A stretch of DNA of 64,000 bases from Cellulomonas soli (GCF_013409305.1 NZ_JACBZJ010000001.1:1674001-1738000), one strand, 5' to 3'. Numbered from the stretch's first letter, positions 49,883 through 59,793 are shown. Translations and numbers: made by a program. The notes: generated by a model from the sequence alone, not told the origin.

Positions 49883-51307
49883 TCAGCCCTCGGAGGGGCG
49901 CAGCTCCTCGATCCGCTCGCGGGAAGGCAAAGAACGTCCAGCGGTGACGTCGGCCAGCTCCTGGTCGATCTGCGCGCCGGGCACGCCGGCCATGGTGAGG
50001 AACACCCGGTACCAGGCGAGCGTGGACGGGTCGTCGTCGCCGTCCTCGAGGTCGTCGAGGACCTCCTCGGGGGCGTCGTCCGGCCAGTGCGCCCACTGCC
50101 CGTACGCCTGGAGCGCCGCGTCGGCCTGGCGCTGCCGCGCGGGGTCGGCGGTGCGCATGCTGTTCAGCTGGGCCAGGGCGGTGAGCAGCCCCGCGCGTGA
50201 GGCGTCCGCCTGCCGCAGGGCGGGCGCGAGGTGCTCGGCGCGGTCGAGCAGGGCGATCCGCCAGGTCGGGTCGAGGTCGTCGTGGACGGCCTCGAGGATC
50301 TCGGTGATGGCCTCGGCGAGTGCGTCGGGGGCACCGCCGGCGGCCTCGAGGAGGACGGGTCCGATCTGGTCGAAGGGTTCGCCGCGGGTGTAGGCGTCGC
50401 GCAGAGCAGCCGCTGCCTCGGCGGGATCGGCCGGGGCCGGCCGGGCTGACGCGCGAGCCGGGGCGGCGGGTGCGGGGGCCGAGGTGACCGGTGGGCCAGA
50501 GGTCGGTCGGCGGGCGGCCTTGTTGCGGGTCGGGCCGTACTTGATGACCTTGAGGCCGTTCTTGAGGACCTTGTAGGCCTCGGGCTTGGTCGTGTAGAGC
50601 GGTGCGTCGTAGATGATCGCGGTGGCTGCGCACAGCAGGTCGGTGCGGTCGAGCTCCGTGGAGTAGTGCAGCCGTACGTCGCTGACGATCTGGGCGTACA
50701 TGCGCAGCACCAGGTGGTCGACCGGCACGGGGATGCTGCGGTCCCACGGGCGGTAACCGCGTTCGGGGAACAGTTCTCCGGACTGCTCGCGTTCGCCGAG
50801 CATGACGGCCATCTCGATGGCCAGGGCCGCGCTGACGAACAAGGCGTCGTCCGGGGCGAAGAGCGCGGGGTCCACTCCGGCCAGGATCACCGACAGATCG
50901 ACCGTCACGACGCGCGCCGTCTCCACGTCCACCGGTACCGGGGCCGGCAGGCCATGACCGGGCTGCCTCTGCCCGCGGAGCACGATCGGCATCCCGTTGG
51001 GTGCGCGCCGCACACCGAGCGCCTCACCGGCCGTCGGGTCGGCCAGGGCCGGGTAGCTGAGGAACTGACCAGACGGGACCGACACGACCGCGCAGGGCGC
51101 GCCGGCCTCGTCGAGCACCGTCATGGACTGGGAACCGACGGTCGGCGGAGCGGGTCGGTCGAGCATCCGGTCGGCCCCGGCGCGGGAGCCCACCGCGTTG
51201 CCGGCAGACAGCGGAAGGATCCCGGGACCGCTCTGGGGGCGGGCGAGTCCCGCGCGGAGGTAGGCCTGCGGCGCGGGCAGAGCGTCATCGATTCGCACGA
51301 ATGGCAC
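49883..51307 (-). CDS. Predicted PIN-like domain protein with helical C-terminal region
   Basis: A 474-residue protein without a known full-length family. Residues ~130-240 look like a PIN nuclease domain: VVTVDLSVILAG (Asp137), FVSAALAIEMAVML (Glu165) and RTDLLCAATAIIYDAPLYTT (Asp223) have the order and spacing of the PIN metal-binding acids. The first ~125 residues are a separate domain with a PSGQFLSYPALAD segment. A Pro/Ala linker follows (~265-300), then a helical, acidic C-terminal domain. GTG 51307 is chosen; an ATG at 51352 would add 15 residues. Neither has a clear ribosome-binding site. Divergent from the giant repeat gene, with 72 bp between, so a shared regulatory region is likely. 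No antitoxin-like partner is visible. Confidence 0.55.
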   Translation of the reverse strand: MPFVRIDDALPAPQAYLRAGLARPQSGPGILPLSAGNAVGSRAGADRMLDRPAPPTVGSQSMTVLDEAGAPCAVVSVPSGQFLSYPALADPTAGEALGVRRAPNGMPIVLRGQRQPGHGLPAPVPVDVETARVVTVDLSVILAGVDPALFAPDDALFVSAALAIEMAVMLGEREQSGELFPERGYRPWDRSIPVPVDHLVLRMYAQIVSDVRLHYSTELDRTDLLCAATAIIYDAPLYTTKPEAYKVLKNGLKVIKYGPTRNKAARRPTSGPPVTSAPAPAAPARASARPAPADPAEAAAALRDAYTRGEPFDQIGPVLLEAAGGAPDALAEAITEILEAVHDDLDPTWRIALLDRAEHLAPALRQADASRAGLLTALAQLNSMRTADPARQRQADAALQAYGQWAHWPDDAPEEVLDDLEDGDDDPSTLAWYRVFLTMAGVPGAQIDQELADVTAGRSLPSRERIEELRPSEG

Positions 51308-51379
51308 ACGCGGGAGGCTAGCACCAGCCGATAGTGTCCCGACAGGAGTCATGCAACCGCGCAGGGGGAAACGGACATT

Positions 51380-54300
51380 ATGACTAATTCGGCTGTGTTG
51401 CGCTGGCTGCGCGGTACTGCGGTGGTGGCGACTCTCGCCCTCATGGCTTCCCTGATCTCGCCCGCGGTGGCAAGCGCGACGCCAACACTGCCGACGGCCC
51501 CGTCGAGTGCATCATCGGAGACGCCTCCGGGTGCGGTCTCGACGTGTCCGGAGTTGCCGGAGACCACGAACCAGCCCGGCATGCGCTGCATCAATGGCTC
51601 CTGGATCAGGTCTCGCGGCTTCAACACATGCCTGAGCGACGCCTACAAGAAGCTACTCAGTTTCAACGTGTACCTGTCGAACGAGTGCTACGGGGCGAGC
51701 TCCAGCAACGACTACTTCGAGAGCATCGCTGAGGCGCGCCTCGTGCGCTGGCTCAACTTCGCTTCGGACCCGAGCGGCACAGGAGTGGTGCACGGCCGGA
51801 TCCAGTGGGAGATGCGTCTGCCGAGCAAGGTGCTCGAAAAGATGTCGGGATTGTCTGCGGATGGTCTTCGCAATCTCCTCGCCACCGACGCCGGTGCCAT
51901 CGGCGAAGACGGTGCCCCCCTCAAGACTTTCACGGTCGGCTACCGGCCCGACGTGGCGCTCATCGGCGCCGACACATCTGCGCCGGCGTCGAATGACGTG
52001 CAGGTCATCGAGCTGAAGGGCTCCTGGAACGGAGGTGAAGCGGCCGCAGAAGTGCAGACCCTGACGTACGTCATGGCGATGAAGGCCGCTGGCTGGAGCG
52101 GGGCCCGGGCAGCGGACTTGACCGGGTACGCGGACAATTTTCGAGTCGTCTACAAGTGCGAATCTGCCAAATCCTCCCACCCCGTGTACGACGAGTATCA
52201 GGTGAAGGGGGGAGCGGGCGGCGTCGCTGTGGTCTCGAAGATCGATGACGGTGAGTGCCGCGACGGGGAGAAGCGTACGAAGTACGCCAACAAAACGGAA
52301 GTGAAGGAGGAGATTCCAGGGGTGGAGTCAGTGCCGGTCACCGAGCCGACGGTGGCGGGTCGGCCGGTGTCGGAGATGGCCCCCCCGGCGTCGTCATCTG
52401 ACACCTCGGTAGACGCTTCGGACCCGGTCAACTGGCCCTTGGTCGTAGGGACGGGCGCGGGTGCCACTGCAGGGTCTGCCGCTGTGGTTCGGTATCTTCT
52501 GTCGCGCTACCTTGTACCTGCCTTGAATCTTGCTGCCCGCGGCACTCGCGCAGCGGTATTCGAAGACGTTAAGAACGATATCTGCCTCAAGAACGTCAAC
52601 ATATTCACGCAGAAGCCCGGTAGCGGATCTGTGACGCCTGAAGCGCTTACTTGCTTGGAAGTGGCAAACGCTGCTGCCCTAGTCGCGTTTCTCGCTGCTC
52701 TCCATATGGATTTGACGCCCGAAGAGCTCCAGAAATTGGGGATGACTGAGGAAGAGTCCGTGGCAGCGGGCCTCGGACAGAGCCCGGCTGCGGTTCGCGC
52801 GGATCCGCGCCTTGTGACCCTCGACGGGCTCAACTACGACTTCCACGGCGTCGGCGAGTACACGCTACTTGAGCACGCCATAAGCGGCCTGAACATCCAG
52901 ATGAGGACCGTGCCAGCAACGAACGACATGTCCAGCGTCGGTTCCCTCGCTGTGCAGACTGGTGATCAGGTGTTCGAGTTTGGGCCAGATGGAAGCGCGC
53001 TGCTAGACGGGGTGGCACTGGATCTACCCGAGGGAGCTCTCCTCTACCTGGGCGACGGGACCTTGCTGTCTAAGCACGCTGGCGAGATCCAACTCCTCAC
53101 CGCCTTCGATGACTACGCCGACCAAGCGCTCATCGGCTGGACGCCGCGCGCGGGTGGTCGGGGAGACTTCCGACTGCGGATCCCCAAGGCGTGGGCGGGG
53201 CAGACCACCGGCATGCTGGGCGACTTCGACGGCAACCCGCGAGACGACCTCGTCTCGGCCAACGGAGTGGACGTCACCCCCAGCCTGAACTTCGGCGTCT
53301 CCGACACCCTCTATCTCCAGCGTCTGTACGGCGTCTTCGGCGACTCCTGGCGCGTCACCGAGGACTCATCCCTCTTCACGTACCCCGCTGGGAAGGGTCC
53401 TGCGAACTACGTGGATCGCTCCTACCCGCGCAGCGTGACGACTCTAGGAAGCCTGTCCGAAGCCGCATACGCCTCGGCACTGGCCGTGTGCACGCAAGCC
53501 GGAGTCGCTCCAGGGCTGGGGCTCGACGACTGCATCCTCGACGTCGCGACTTCAGGAGACACCTCCTACGCGACGAGCCTGGCCGGCGCCGACACCTTCG
53601 GTGTAAGCCTCGACGACGTCAGCATCGGTGAGGACCCCCTGGAGGTCCGCTTCAGTGGCGACGTCCCGCCCAACTTCTTCCCTGGCCGCATCCGATCCAC
53701 CGCCCAAGGGCTGAACTTCGCCGGCACCTTTGCGGGTGGCGATCACTACTCCTGGTACCTCAACGACATGCCGGGCCACCGCACAATCGATCTGCGCGCA
53801 CGGATCGTCACGGCTACACCCATGGCGACGGATGCCCAGGTGGAACTCGTGCTCGGCAGTCAGGTCGTCAAGGGAACGATCGATCCCGCCTCTACCTCTG
53901 AGGTCACGCTCGGTGACGGGTCAACCGCATCGGTCGTCGACGTCGCCTTCTCGTCCCCGCACTCTGCCCGCGATGTCGTGGGCCAACTGCGTCTCAAGGG
54001 CGGGTCTGATGTCGCCTGGTTCGGTGTTGCCAGCTTGAGCATTGACCTTGAGCGCGTGCCCTTCCAGCTGTTCGACATCCAGCTGGAGTCTGGCCGCGAG
54101 TATCACACCGCTACGAATTCGCAGGCCAGCGGCACGGGGGTTCTCGAAGGTGCCGGCTCGTCCGACCGTTACTGCTTCACCCTTGCGGCAGGGTCAGCCG
54201 TCGTCTTGGACGCGTCCCGCATCGGCTACCCGGTCGCCTGGACCGTGCGATCTCTCGACGGCAGCTTCGCCTCAAGGTCGGGCCGTCGCGGCGAAGCAGT

Positions 54301-57300
54301 GCGTCTAGCTGGTATCTCCGGCCCCGCCTGCGTCGACGTGTACGCGGACGGCTCCGCCACACCGTCCTACTGGGCCTACGACCTCGCCCTTGTTCTGGTG
54401 CCGGCGGCGCAGTCGTTCGGGTTGGATCTGGCCGATGTCCGCAAGGTCAGTGCGCGGGGGTTGGGTGCGGGGGCGGTGAACCTGGAGACGCGGGCCTCGG
54501 TCGATGAGTACCGGTTCACGGTGCCGGCCGGTGGGCAGCGGGTGTTGATGGACTGGACTCAGCCTGTCGGGGCCTCCTCGTCCTCTCACGCCCGGGTGGA
54601 GCTGGTGGGTCCTGACGGTCAGGTCGTGTGGTCGGTCGCTGATGTGGCGGCCACCTATCCGACGATGGACAAGTCGTTGCCGGGTGGGGACTACGTGTTC
54701 CGGGTCTCGGGGTTGGCGACGTTGCTGTCCGGGACGCTCAGTGGGCCCTATGACTTCACGTTGTATGGGTTCTCCGAGGCGTTGGCGCAGTCCTTCGACG
54801 TGGATCTGTCCGTGCCGGGGGTGGAGAAGACCCTGCAGAACACTTCGAGCACTCCGGGTGCCGGGCAGCTGGAGACCACGCTCTCCAGCGACAACTACCG
54901 GTTCAGCGTGCCGGCTGACACCTCGGTGGTCTTGACGATGCAACCGGGGGTCTCCGGGCCCGCGACGTTGTTGTGGTCGTTGGCCCGCTCCAGCGGGCAG
55001 GTCGTCGACAGCGGTCAGCTGACGGGGTCGACGTCCAAGACCATCCCCGCCCTGTCCGGGGACTACGTCTTGACGATCTCGCGCAACCCGGCCCTGACCA
55101 ACAGCACCTACTGGTCCTATGCCCAGACCGTGAAGTTCATGGCGGTGCCGGCGGCGCAGTCGTTCGGGTTGGATCTGGCCGATGTCCGCAAGGTCAGTGC
55201 GCGGGGGTTGGGTGCGGGGGCGGTGAACCTGGAGACGCGGGCCTCGGTCGATGAGTACCGGTTCACGGTGCCGGCCGGTGGGCAGCGGGTGTTGATGGAC
55301 TGGACTCAGCCTGTCGGGGCCTCCTCGTCCTCTCACGCCCGGGTGGAGCTGGTGGGTCCTGACGGTCAGGTCGTGTGGTCGGTCGCTGATGTGGCGGCCA
55401 CCTATCCGACGATGGACAAGTCGTTGCCGGGTGGGGACTACGTGTTCCGGGTCTCGGGGTTGGCGACGTTGCTGTCCGGGACGCTCAGTGGGCCCTATGA
55501 CTTCACGTTGTATGGGTTCTCCGAGGCGTTGGCGCAGTCCTTCGACGTGGATCTGTCCGTGCCGGGGGTGGAGAAGACCCTGCAGAACACTTCGAGCACT
55601 CCGGGTGCCGGGCAGCTGGAGACCACGCTCTCCAGCGACAACTACCGGTTCAGCGTGCCGGCTGACACCTCGGTGGTCTTGACGATGCAACCGGGGGTCT
55701 CCGGGCCCGCGACGTTGTTGTGGTCGTTGGCCCGCTCCAGCGGGCAGGTCGTCGACAGCGGTCAGCTGACGGGGTCGACGTCCAAGACCATCCCCGCCCT
55801 GTCCGGGGACTACGTCTTGACGATCTCGCGCAACCCGGCCCTGACCAACAGCACCTACTGGTCCTATGCCCAGACCGTGAAGTTCATGGCGGTGCCGGCG
55901 GCGCAGTCGTTCGGGTTGGATCTGGCCGATGTCCGCAAGGTCAGTGCGCGGGGGTTGGGTGCGGGGGCGGTGAACCTGGAGACGCGGGCCTCGGTCGATG
56001 AGTACCGGTTCACGGTGCCGGCCGGTGGGCAGCGGGTGTTGATGGACTGGACTCAGCCTGTCGGGGCCTCCTCGTCCTCTCACGCCCGGGTGGAGCTGGT
56101 GGGTCCTGACGGTCAGGTCGTGTGGTCGGTCGCTGATGTGGCGGCCACCTATCCGACGATGGACAAGTCGTTGCCGGGTGGGGACTACGTGTTCCGGGTC
56201 TCGGGGTTGGCGACGTTGCTGTCCGGGACGCTCAGTGGGCCCTATGACTTCACGTTGTATGGGTTCTCCGAGGCGTTGGCGCAGTCCTTCGACGTGGATC
56301 TGTCCGTGCCGGGGGTGGAGAAGACCCTGCAGAACACTTCGAGCACTCCGGGTGCCGGGCAGCTGGAGACCACGCTCTCCAGCGACAACTACCGGTTCAG
56401 CGTGCCGGCTGACACCTCGGTGGTCTTGACGATGCAACCGGGGGTCTCCGGGCCCGCGACGTTGTTGTGGTCGTTGGCCCGCTCCAGCGGGCAGGTCGTC
56501 GACAGCGGTCAGCTGACGGGGTCGACGTCCAAGACCATCCCCGCCCTGTCCGGGGACTACGTCTTGACGATCTCGCGCAACCCGGCCCTGACCAACAGCA
56601 CCTACTGGTCCTATGCCCAGACCGTGAAGTTCATGGCGGTGCCGGCGGCGCAGTCGTTCGGGTTGGATCTGGCCGATGTCCGCAAGGTCAGTGCGCGGGG
56701 GTTGGGTGCGGGGGCGGTGAACCTGGAGACGCGGGCCTCGGTCGATGAGTACCGGTTCACGGTGCCGGCCGGTGGGCAGCGGGTGTTGATGGACTGGACT
56801 CAGCCTGTCGGGGCCTCCTCGTCCTCTCACGCCCGGGTGGAGCTGGTGGGTCCTGACGGTCAGGTCGTGTGGTCGGTCGCTGATGTGGCGGCCACCTATC
56901 CGACGATGGACAAGTCGTTGCCGGGTGGGGACTACGTGTTCCGGGTCTCGGGGTTGGCGACGTTGCTGTCCGGGACGCTCAGTGGGCCCTATGACTTCAC
57001 GTTGTATGGGTTCTCCGAGGCGTTGGCGCAGTCCTTCGACGTGGATCTGTCCGTGCCGGGGGTGGAGAAGACCCTGCAGAACACTTCGAGCACTCCGGGT
57101 GCCGGGCAGCTGGAGACCACGCTCTCCAGCGACAACTACCGGTTCAGCGTGCCGGCTGACACCTCGGTGGTCTTGACGATGCAACCGGGGGTCTCCGGGC
57201 CCGCGACGTTGTTGTGGTCGTTGGCCCGCTCCAGCGGGCAGGTCGTCGACAGCGGTCAGCTGACGGGGTCGACGTCCAAGACCATCCCCGCCCTGTCCGG

Positions 57301-59632
57301 GGACTACGTCTTGACGATCTCGCGCAACCCGGCCCTGACCAACAGCACCTACTGGTCCTATGCCCAGACCGTGAAGTTCATGGCGGTGCCGGCGGCGCAG
57401 TCGTTCGGGTTGGATCTGGCCGATGTCCGCAAGGTCAGTGCGCGGGGGTTGGGTGCGGGGGCGGTGAACCTGGAGACGCGGGCCTCGGTCGATGAGTACC
57501 GGTTCACGGTGCCGGCCGGTGGGCAGCGGGTGTTGATGGACTGGACTCAGCCTGTCGGGGCCTCCTCGTCCTCTCACGCCCGGGTGGAGCTGGTGGGTCC
57601 TGACGGTCAGGTCGTGTGGTCGGTCGCTGATGTGGCGGCCACCTATCCGACGATGGACAAGTCGTTGCCGGGTGGGGACTACGTGTTCCGGGTCTCGGGG
57701 TTGGCGACGTTGCTGTCCGGGACGCTCAGTGGGCCCTATGACTTCACGTTGTATGGGTTCTCCGAGGCGTTGGCGCAGTCCTTCGACGTGGATCTGTCCG
57801 TGCCGGGGGTGGAGAAGACCCTGCAGAACACTTCGAGCACTCCGGGTGCCGGGCAGCTGGAGACCACGCTCTCCAGCGACAACTACCGGTTCAGCGTGCC
57901 GGCTGACACCTCGGTGGTCTTGACGATGCAACCGGGGGTCTCCGGGCCCGCGACGTTGTTGTGGTCGTTGGCCCGCTCCAGCGGGCAGGTCGTCGACAGC
58001 GGTCAGCTGACGGGGTCGACGTCCAAGACCATCCCCGCCCTGTCCGGGGACTACGTCTTGACGATCTCGCGCAACCCGGCCCTGACCAACAGCACCTACT
58101 GGTCCTATGCCCAGACCGTGAAGTTCATGGCGGTGCCGGCGGCGCAGTCGTTCGGGTTGGATCTGGCCGATGTCCGCAAGGTCAGTGCGCGGGGGTTGGG
58201 TGCGGGGGCGGTGAACCTGGAGACGCGGGCCTCGGTCGATGAGTACCGGTTCACGGTGCCGGCCGGTGGGCAGCGGGTGTTGATGGACTGGACTCAGCCT
58301 GTCGGGGCCTCCTCGTCCTCTCACGCCCGGGTGGAGCTGGTGGGTCCTGACGGTCAGGTCGTGTGGTCGGTCGCTGATGTGGCGGCCACCTATCCGACGA
58401 TGGACAAGTCGTTGCCGGGTGGGGACTACGTGTTCCGGGTCTCGGGGTTGGCGACGTTGCTGTCCGGGACGCTCAGTGGGCCCTATGACTTCACGTTGTA
58501 TGGGTTCTCCGAGGCGTTGGCGCAGTCCTTCGACGTGGATCTGTCCGTGCCGGGGGTGGAGAAGACCCTGCAGAACACTTCGAGCACTCCGGGTGCCGGG
58601 CAGCTGGAGACCACGCTCTCCAGCGACAACTACCGGTTCAGCGTGCCGGCTGACACCTCGGTGGTCTTGACGATGCAACCGGGGGTCTCCGGGCCCGCGA
58701 CGTTGTTGTGGTCGTTGGCCCGCTCCAGCGGGCAGGTCGTCGACAGCGGTCAGCTGACGGGGTCGACGTCCAAGACCATCCCCGCCCTGTCCGGGGACTA
58801 CGTCTTGACGATCTCGCGCAACCCGGCCCTGACCAACAGCACCTACTGGTCCTATGCCCAGACCGTGAAGTTCATGGCGGTGCCGGCGGCGCAGTCGTTC
58901 GGGTTGGATCTGGCCGATGTCCGCAAGGTCAGTGCGCGGGGGTTGGGTGCGGGGGCGGTGAACCTGGAGACGCGGGCCTCGGTCGATGAGTACCGGTTCA
59001 CGGTGCCGGCCGGTGGGCAGCGGGTGTTGATGGACTGGACTCAGCCTGTCGGGGCCTCCTCGTCCTCTCACGCCCGGGTGGAGCTGGTGGGTCCTGACGG
59101 TCAGGTCGTGTGGTCGGTCGCTGATGTGGCGGCCACCTATCCGACGATGGACAAGTCGTTGCCGGGTGGGGACTACGTGTTCCGGGTCTCGGGGTTGGCG
59201 ACGTTGCTGTCCGGGACGCTCAGTGGGCCCTATGACTTCACGTTGTATGGGTTCTCCGAGGCGTTGGCGCAGTCCTTCGACGTGGATCTGTCCGTGCCGG
59301 GGGTGGAGAAGACCCTGCAGAACACTTCGAGCACTCCGGGTGCCGGGCAGCTGGAGACCACGCTCTCCAGCGACAACTACCGGTTCAGCGTGCCGGCTGA
59401 CACCTCGGTGGTCTTGACGATGCAACCGGGGGTCTCCGGGCCCGCGACGTTGTTGTGGTCGTTGGCCCGCTCCAGCGGGCAGGTCGTCGACAGCGGTCAG
59501 CTGACGGGGTCGACGTCCAAGACCATCCCCGCCCTGTCCGGGGACTACGTCTTGACGATCTCGCGCAACCCGGCCCTGACCAACAGCACCTACTGGTCCT
59601 ATGCCCAGACCGTGAAGTTCAAGCGCGTCTAG
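51380..59632 (+). CDS. Giant secreted protein: PD-(D/E)XK-like motif, VWD domain and seven identical 249-residue repeats
   Basis: A 2750-residue protein. Signal peptide 1-34 (ATLALMASLISPAVASA). Residues ~100-265 carry a PD-(D/E)XK nuclease-like pattern: EARLVRWL, RPDVAL (Asp191), VQVIELKGSW (Glu211, Lys213), AAAEVQTLTY (Gln226). Residues ~350-470 are helical and hydrophobic. Residues ~474-720 are a von Willebrand factor D domain (DPRLVTLDGLNYDFHGVGEY, GMLGDFDGNPRDDL, YGVFGDSWRV). Residues 1007-2747 are seven perfect copies of a 249-residue unit, each made of two related beta-sandwich-like modules (DEYRFTVPAGGQRVLMDW and DNYRFSVPADTSVVLTMQ cores) similar to bacterial pre-peptidase C-terminal domains; one more diverged module precedes them. 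No LPXTG, no C-terminal membrane helix. Codon use in the N-terminal 3 kb is less GC-biased than the neighbours. Function unknown; adhesin or contact toxin are possibilities. Confidence 0.88.
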   Translation: MTNSAVLRWLRGTAVVATLALMASLISPAVASATPTLPTAPSSASSETPPGAVSTCPELPETTNQPGMRCINGSWIRSRGFNTCLSDAYKKLLSFNVYLSNECYGASSSNDYFESIAEARLVRWLNFASDPSGTGVVHGRIQWEMRLPSKVLEKMSGLSADGLRNLLATDAGAIGEDGAPLKTFTVGYRPDVALIGADTSAPASNDVQVIELKGSWNGGEAAAEVQTLTYVMAMKAAGWSGARAADLTGYADNFRVVYKCESAKSSHPVYDEYQVKGGAGGVAVVSKIDDGECRDGEKRTKYANKTEVKEEIPGVESVPVTEPTVAGRPVSEMAPPASSSDTSVDASDPVNWPLVVGTGAGATAGSAAVVRYLLSRYLVPALNLAARGTRAAVFEDVKNDICLKNVNIFTQKPGSGSVTPEALTCLEVANAAALVAFLAALHMDLTPEELQKLGMTEEESVAAGLGQSPAAVRADPRLVTLDGLNYDFHGVGEYTLLEHAISGLNIQMRTVPATNDMSSVGSLAVQTGDQVFEFGPDGSALLDGVALDLPEGALLYLGDGTLLSKHAGEIQLLTAFDDYADQALIGWTPRAGGRGDFRLRIPKAWAGQTTGMLGDFDGNPRDDLVSANGVDVTPSLNFGVSDTLYLQRLYGVFGDSWRVTEDSSLFTYPAGKGPANYVDRSYPRSVTTLGSLSEAAYASALAVCTQAGVAPGLGLDDCILDVATSGDTSYATSLAGADTFGVSLDDVSIGEDPLEVRFSGDVPPNFFPGRIRSTAQGLNFAGTFAGGDHYSWYLNDMPGHRTIDLRARIVTATPMATDAQVELVLGSQVVKGTIDPASTSEVTLGDGSTASVVDVAFSSPHSARDVVGQLRLKGGSDVAWFGVASLSIDLERVPFQLFDIQLESGREYHTATNSQASGTGVLEGAGSSDRYCFTLAAGSAVVLDASRIGYPVAWTVRSLDGSFASRSGRRGEAVRLAGISGPACVDVYADGSATPSYWAYDLALVLVPAAQSFGLDLADVRKVSARGLGAGAVNLETRASVDEYRFTVPAGGQRVLMDWTQPVGASSSSHARVELVGPDGQVVWSVADVAATYPTMDKSLPGGDYVFRVSGLATLLSGTLSGPYDFTLYGFSEALAQSFDVDLSVPGVEKTLQNTSSTPGAGQLETTLSSDNYRFSVPADTSVVLTMQPGVSGPATLLWSLARSSGQVVDSGQLTGSTSKTIPALSGDYVLTISRNPALTNSTYWSYAQTVKFMAVPAAQSFGLDLADVRKVSARGLGAGAVNLETRASVDEYRFTVPAGGQRVLMDWTQPVGASSSSHARVELVGPDGQVVWSVADVAATYPTMDKSLPGGDYVFRVSGLATLLSGTLSGPYDFTLYGFSEALAQSFDVDLSVPGVEKTLQNTSSTPGAGQLETTLSSDNYRFSVPADTSVVLTMQPGVSGPATLLWSLARSSGQVVDSGQLTGSTSKTIPALSGDYVLTISRNPALTNSTYWSYAQTVKFMAVPAAQSFGLDLADVRKVSARGLGAGAVNLETRASVDEYRFTVPAGGQRVLMDWTQPVGASSSSHARVELVGPDGQVVWSVADVAATYPTMDKSLPGGDYVFRVSGLATLLSGTLSGPYDFTLYGFSEALAQSFDVDLSVPGVEKTLQNTSSTPGAGQLETTLSSDNYRFSVPADTSVVLTMQPGVSGPATLLWSLARSSGQVVDSGQLTGSTSKTIPALSGDYVLTISRNPALTNSTYWSYAQTVKFMAVPAAQSFGLDLADVRKVSARGLGAGAVNLETRASVDEYRFTVPAGGQRVLMDWTQPVGASSSSHARVELVGPDGQVVWSVADVAATYPTMDKSLPGGDYVFRVSGLATLLSGTLSGPYDFTLYGFSEALAQSFDVDLSVPGVEKTLQNTSSTPGAGQLETTLSSDNYRFSVPADTSVVLTMQPGVSGPATLLWSLARSSGQVVDSGQLTGSTSKTIPALSGDYVLTISRNPALTNSTYWSYAQTVKFMAVPAAQSFGLDLADVRKVSARGLGAGAVNLETRASVDEYRFTVPAGGQRVLMDWTQPVGASSSSHARVELVGPDGQVVWSVADVAATYPTMDKSLPGGDYVFRVSGLATLLSGTLSGPYDFTLYGFSEALAQSFDVDLSVPGVEKTLQNTSSTPGAGQLETTLSSDNYRFSVPADTSVVLTMQPGVSGPATLLWSLARSSGQVVDSGQLTGSTSKTIPALSGDYVLTISRNPALTNSTYWSYAQTVKFMAVPAAQSFGLDLADVRKVSARGLGAGAVNLETRASVDEYRFTVPAGGQRVLMDWTQPVGASSSSHARVELVGPDGQVVWSVADVAATYPTMDKSLPGGDYVFRVSGLATLLSGTLSGPYDFTLYGFSEALAQSFDVDLSVPGVEKTLQNTSSTPGAGQLETTLSSDNYRFSVPADTSVVLTMQPGVSGPATLLWSLARSSGQVVDSGQLTGSTSKTIPALSGDYVLTISRNPALTNSTYWSYAQTVKFMAVPAAQSFGLDLADVRKVSARGLGAGAVNLETRASVDEYRFTVPAGGQRVLMDWTQPVGASSSSHARVELVGPDGQVVWSVADVAATYPTMDKSLPGGDYVFRVSGLATLLSGTLSGPYDFTLYGFSEALAQSFDVDLSVPGVEKTLQNTSSTPGAGQLETTLSSDNYRFSVPADTSVVLTMQPGVSGPATLLWSLARSSGQVVDSGQLTGSTSKTIPALSGDYVLTISRNPALTNSTYWSYAQTVKFKRV
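54398..59621 (+). repeat. Seven tandem 747-bp direct repeats
   Basis: Units start at 54398, 55145, 55892, 56639, 57386, 58133 and 58880, exactly 747 bp apart (249 codons, frame kept). I found no base differing between copies, including third codon positions; the last copy diverges only in its final few bases (TTCAAGCGC in place of TTCATGGCG). Perfect identity implies very recent amplification or continuing homogenisation. Copy number could be unstable and could also be mis-assembled from short reads. Confidence 0.95.
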
Positions 59633-59793
59633 CTGTTGTGGCTGATCGCGCTGGTGGCGCGAGGCGGAGCGAGAGCTGGGTCTGGTTGCAGCATGGAGTG
59701 CCCGACCGTGCCGCCGCATCTTCTCGGGTCCGAGCATCGCGGCAATGACGTCCGGCGGCGGCACCGGTCTCGCAGCAGCATCGGCCGCATCGT

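Noticed and set aside
54398..59621. A CRISPR array or transposon-derived repeats
   Set aside because: Units are 747 bp, in frame and without spacers or terminal inverted repeats; they encode protein modules.
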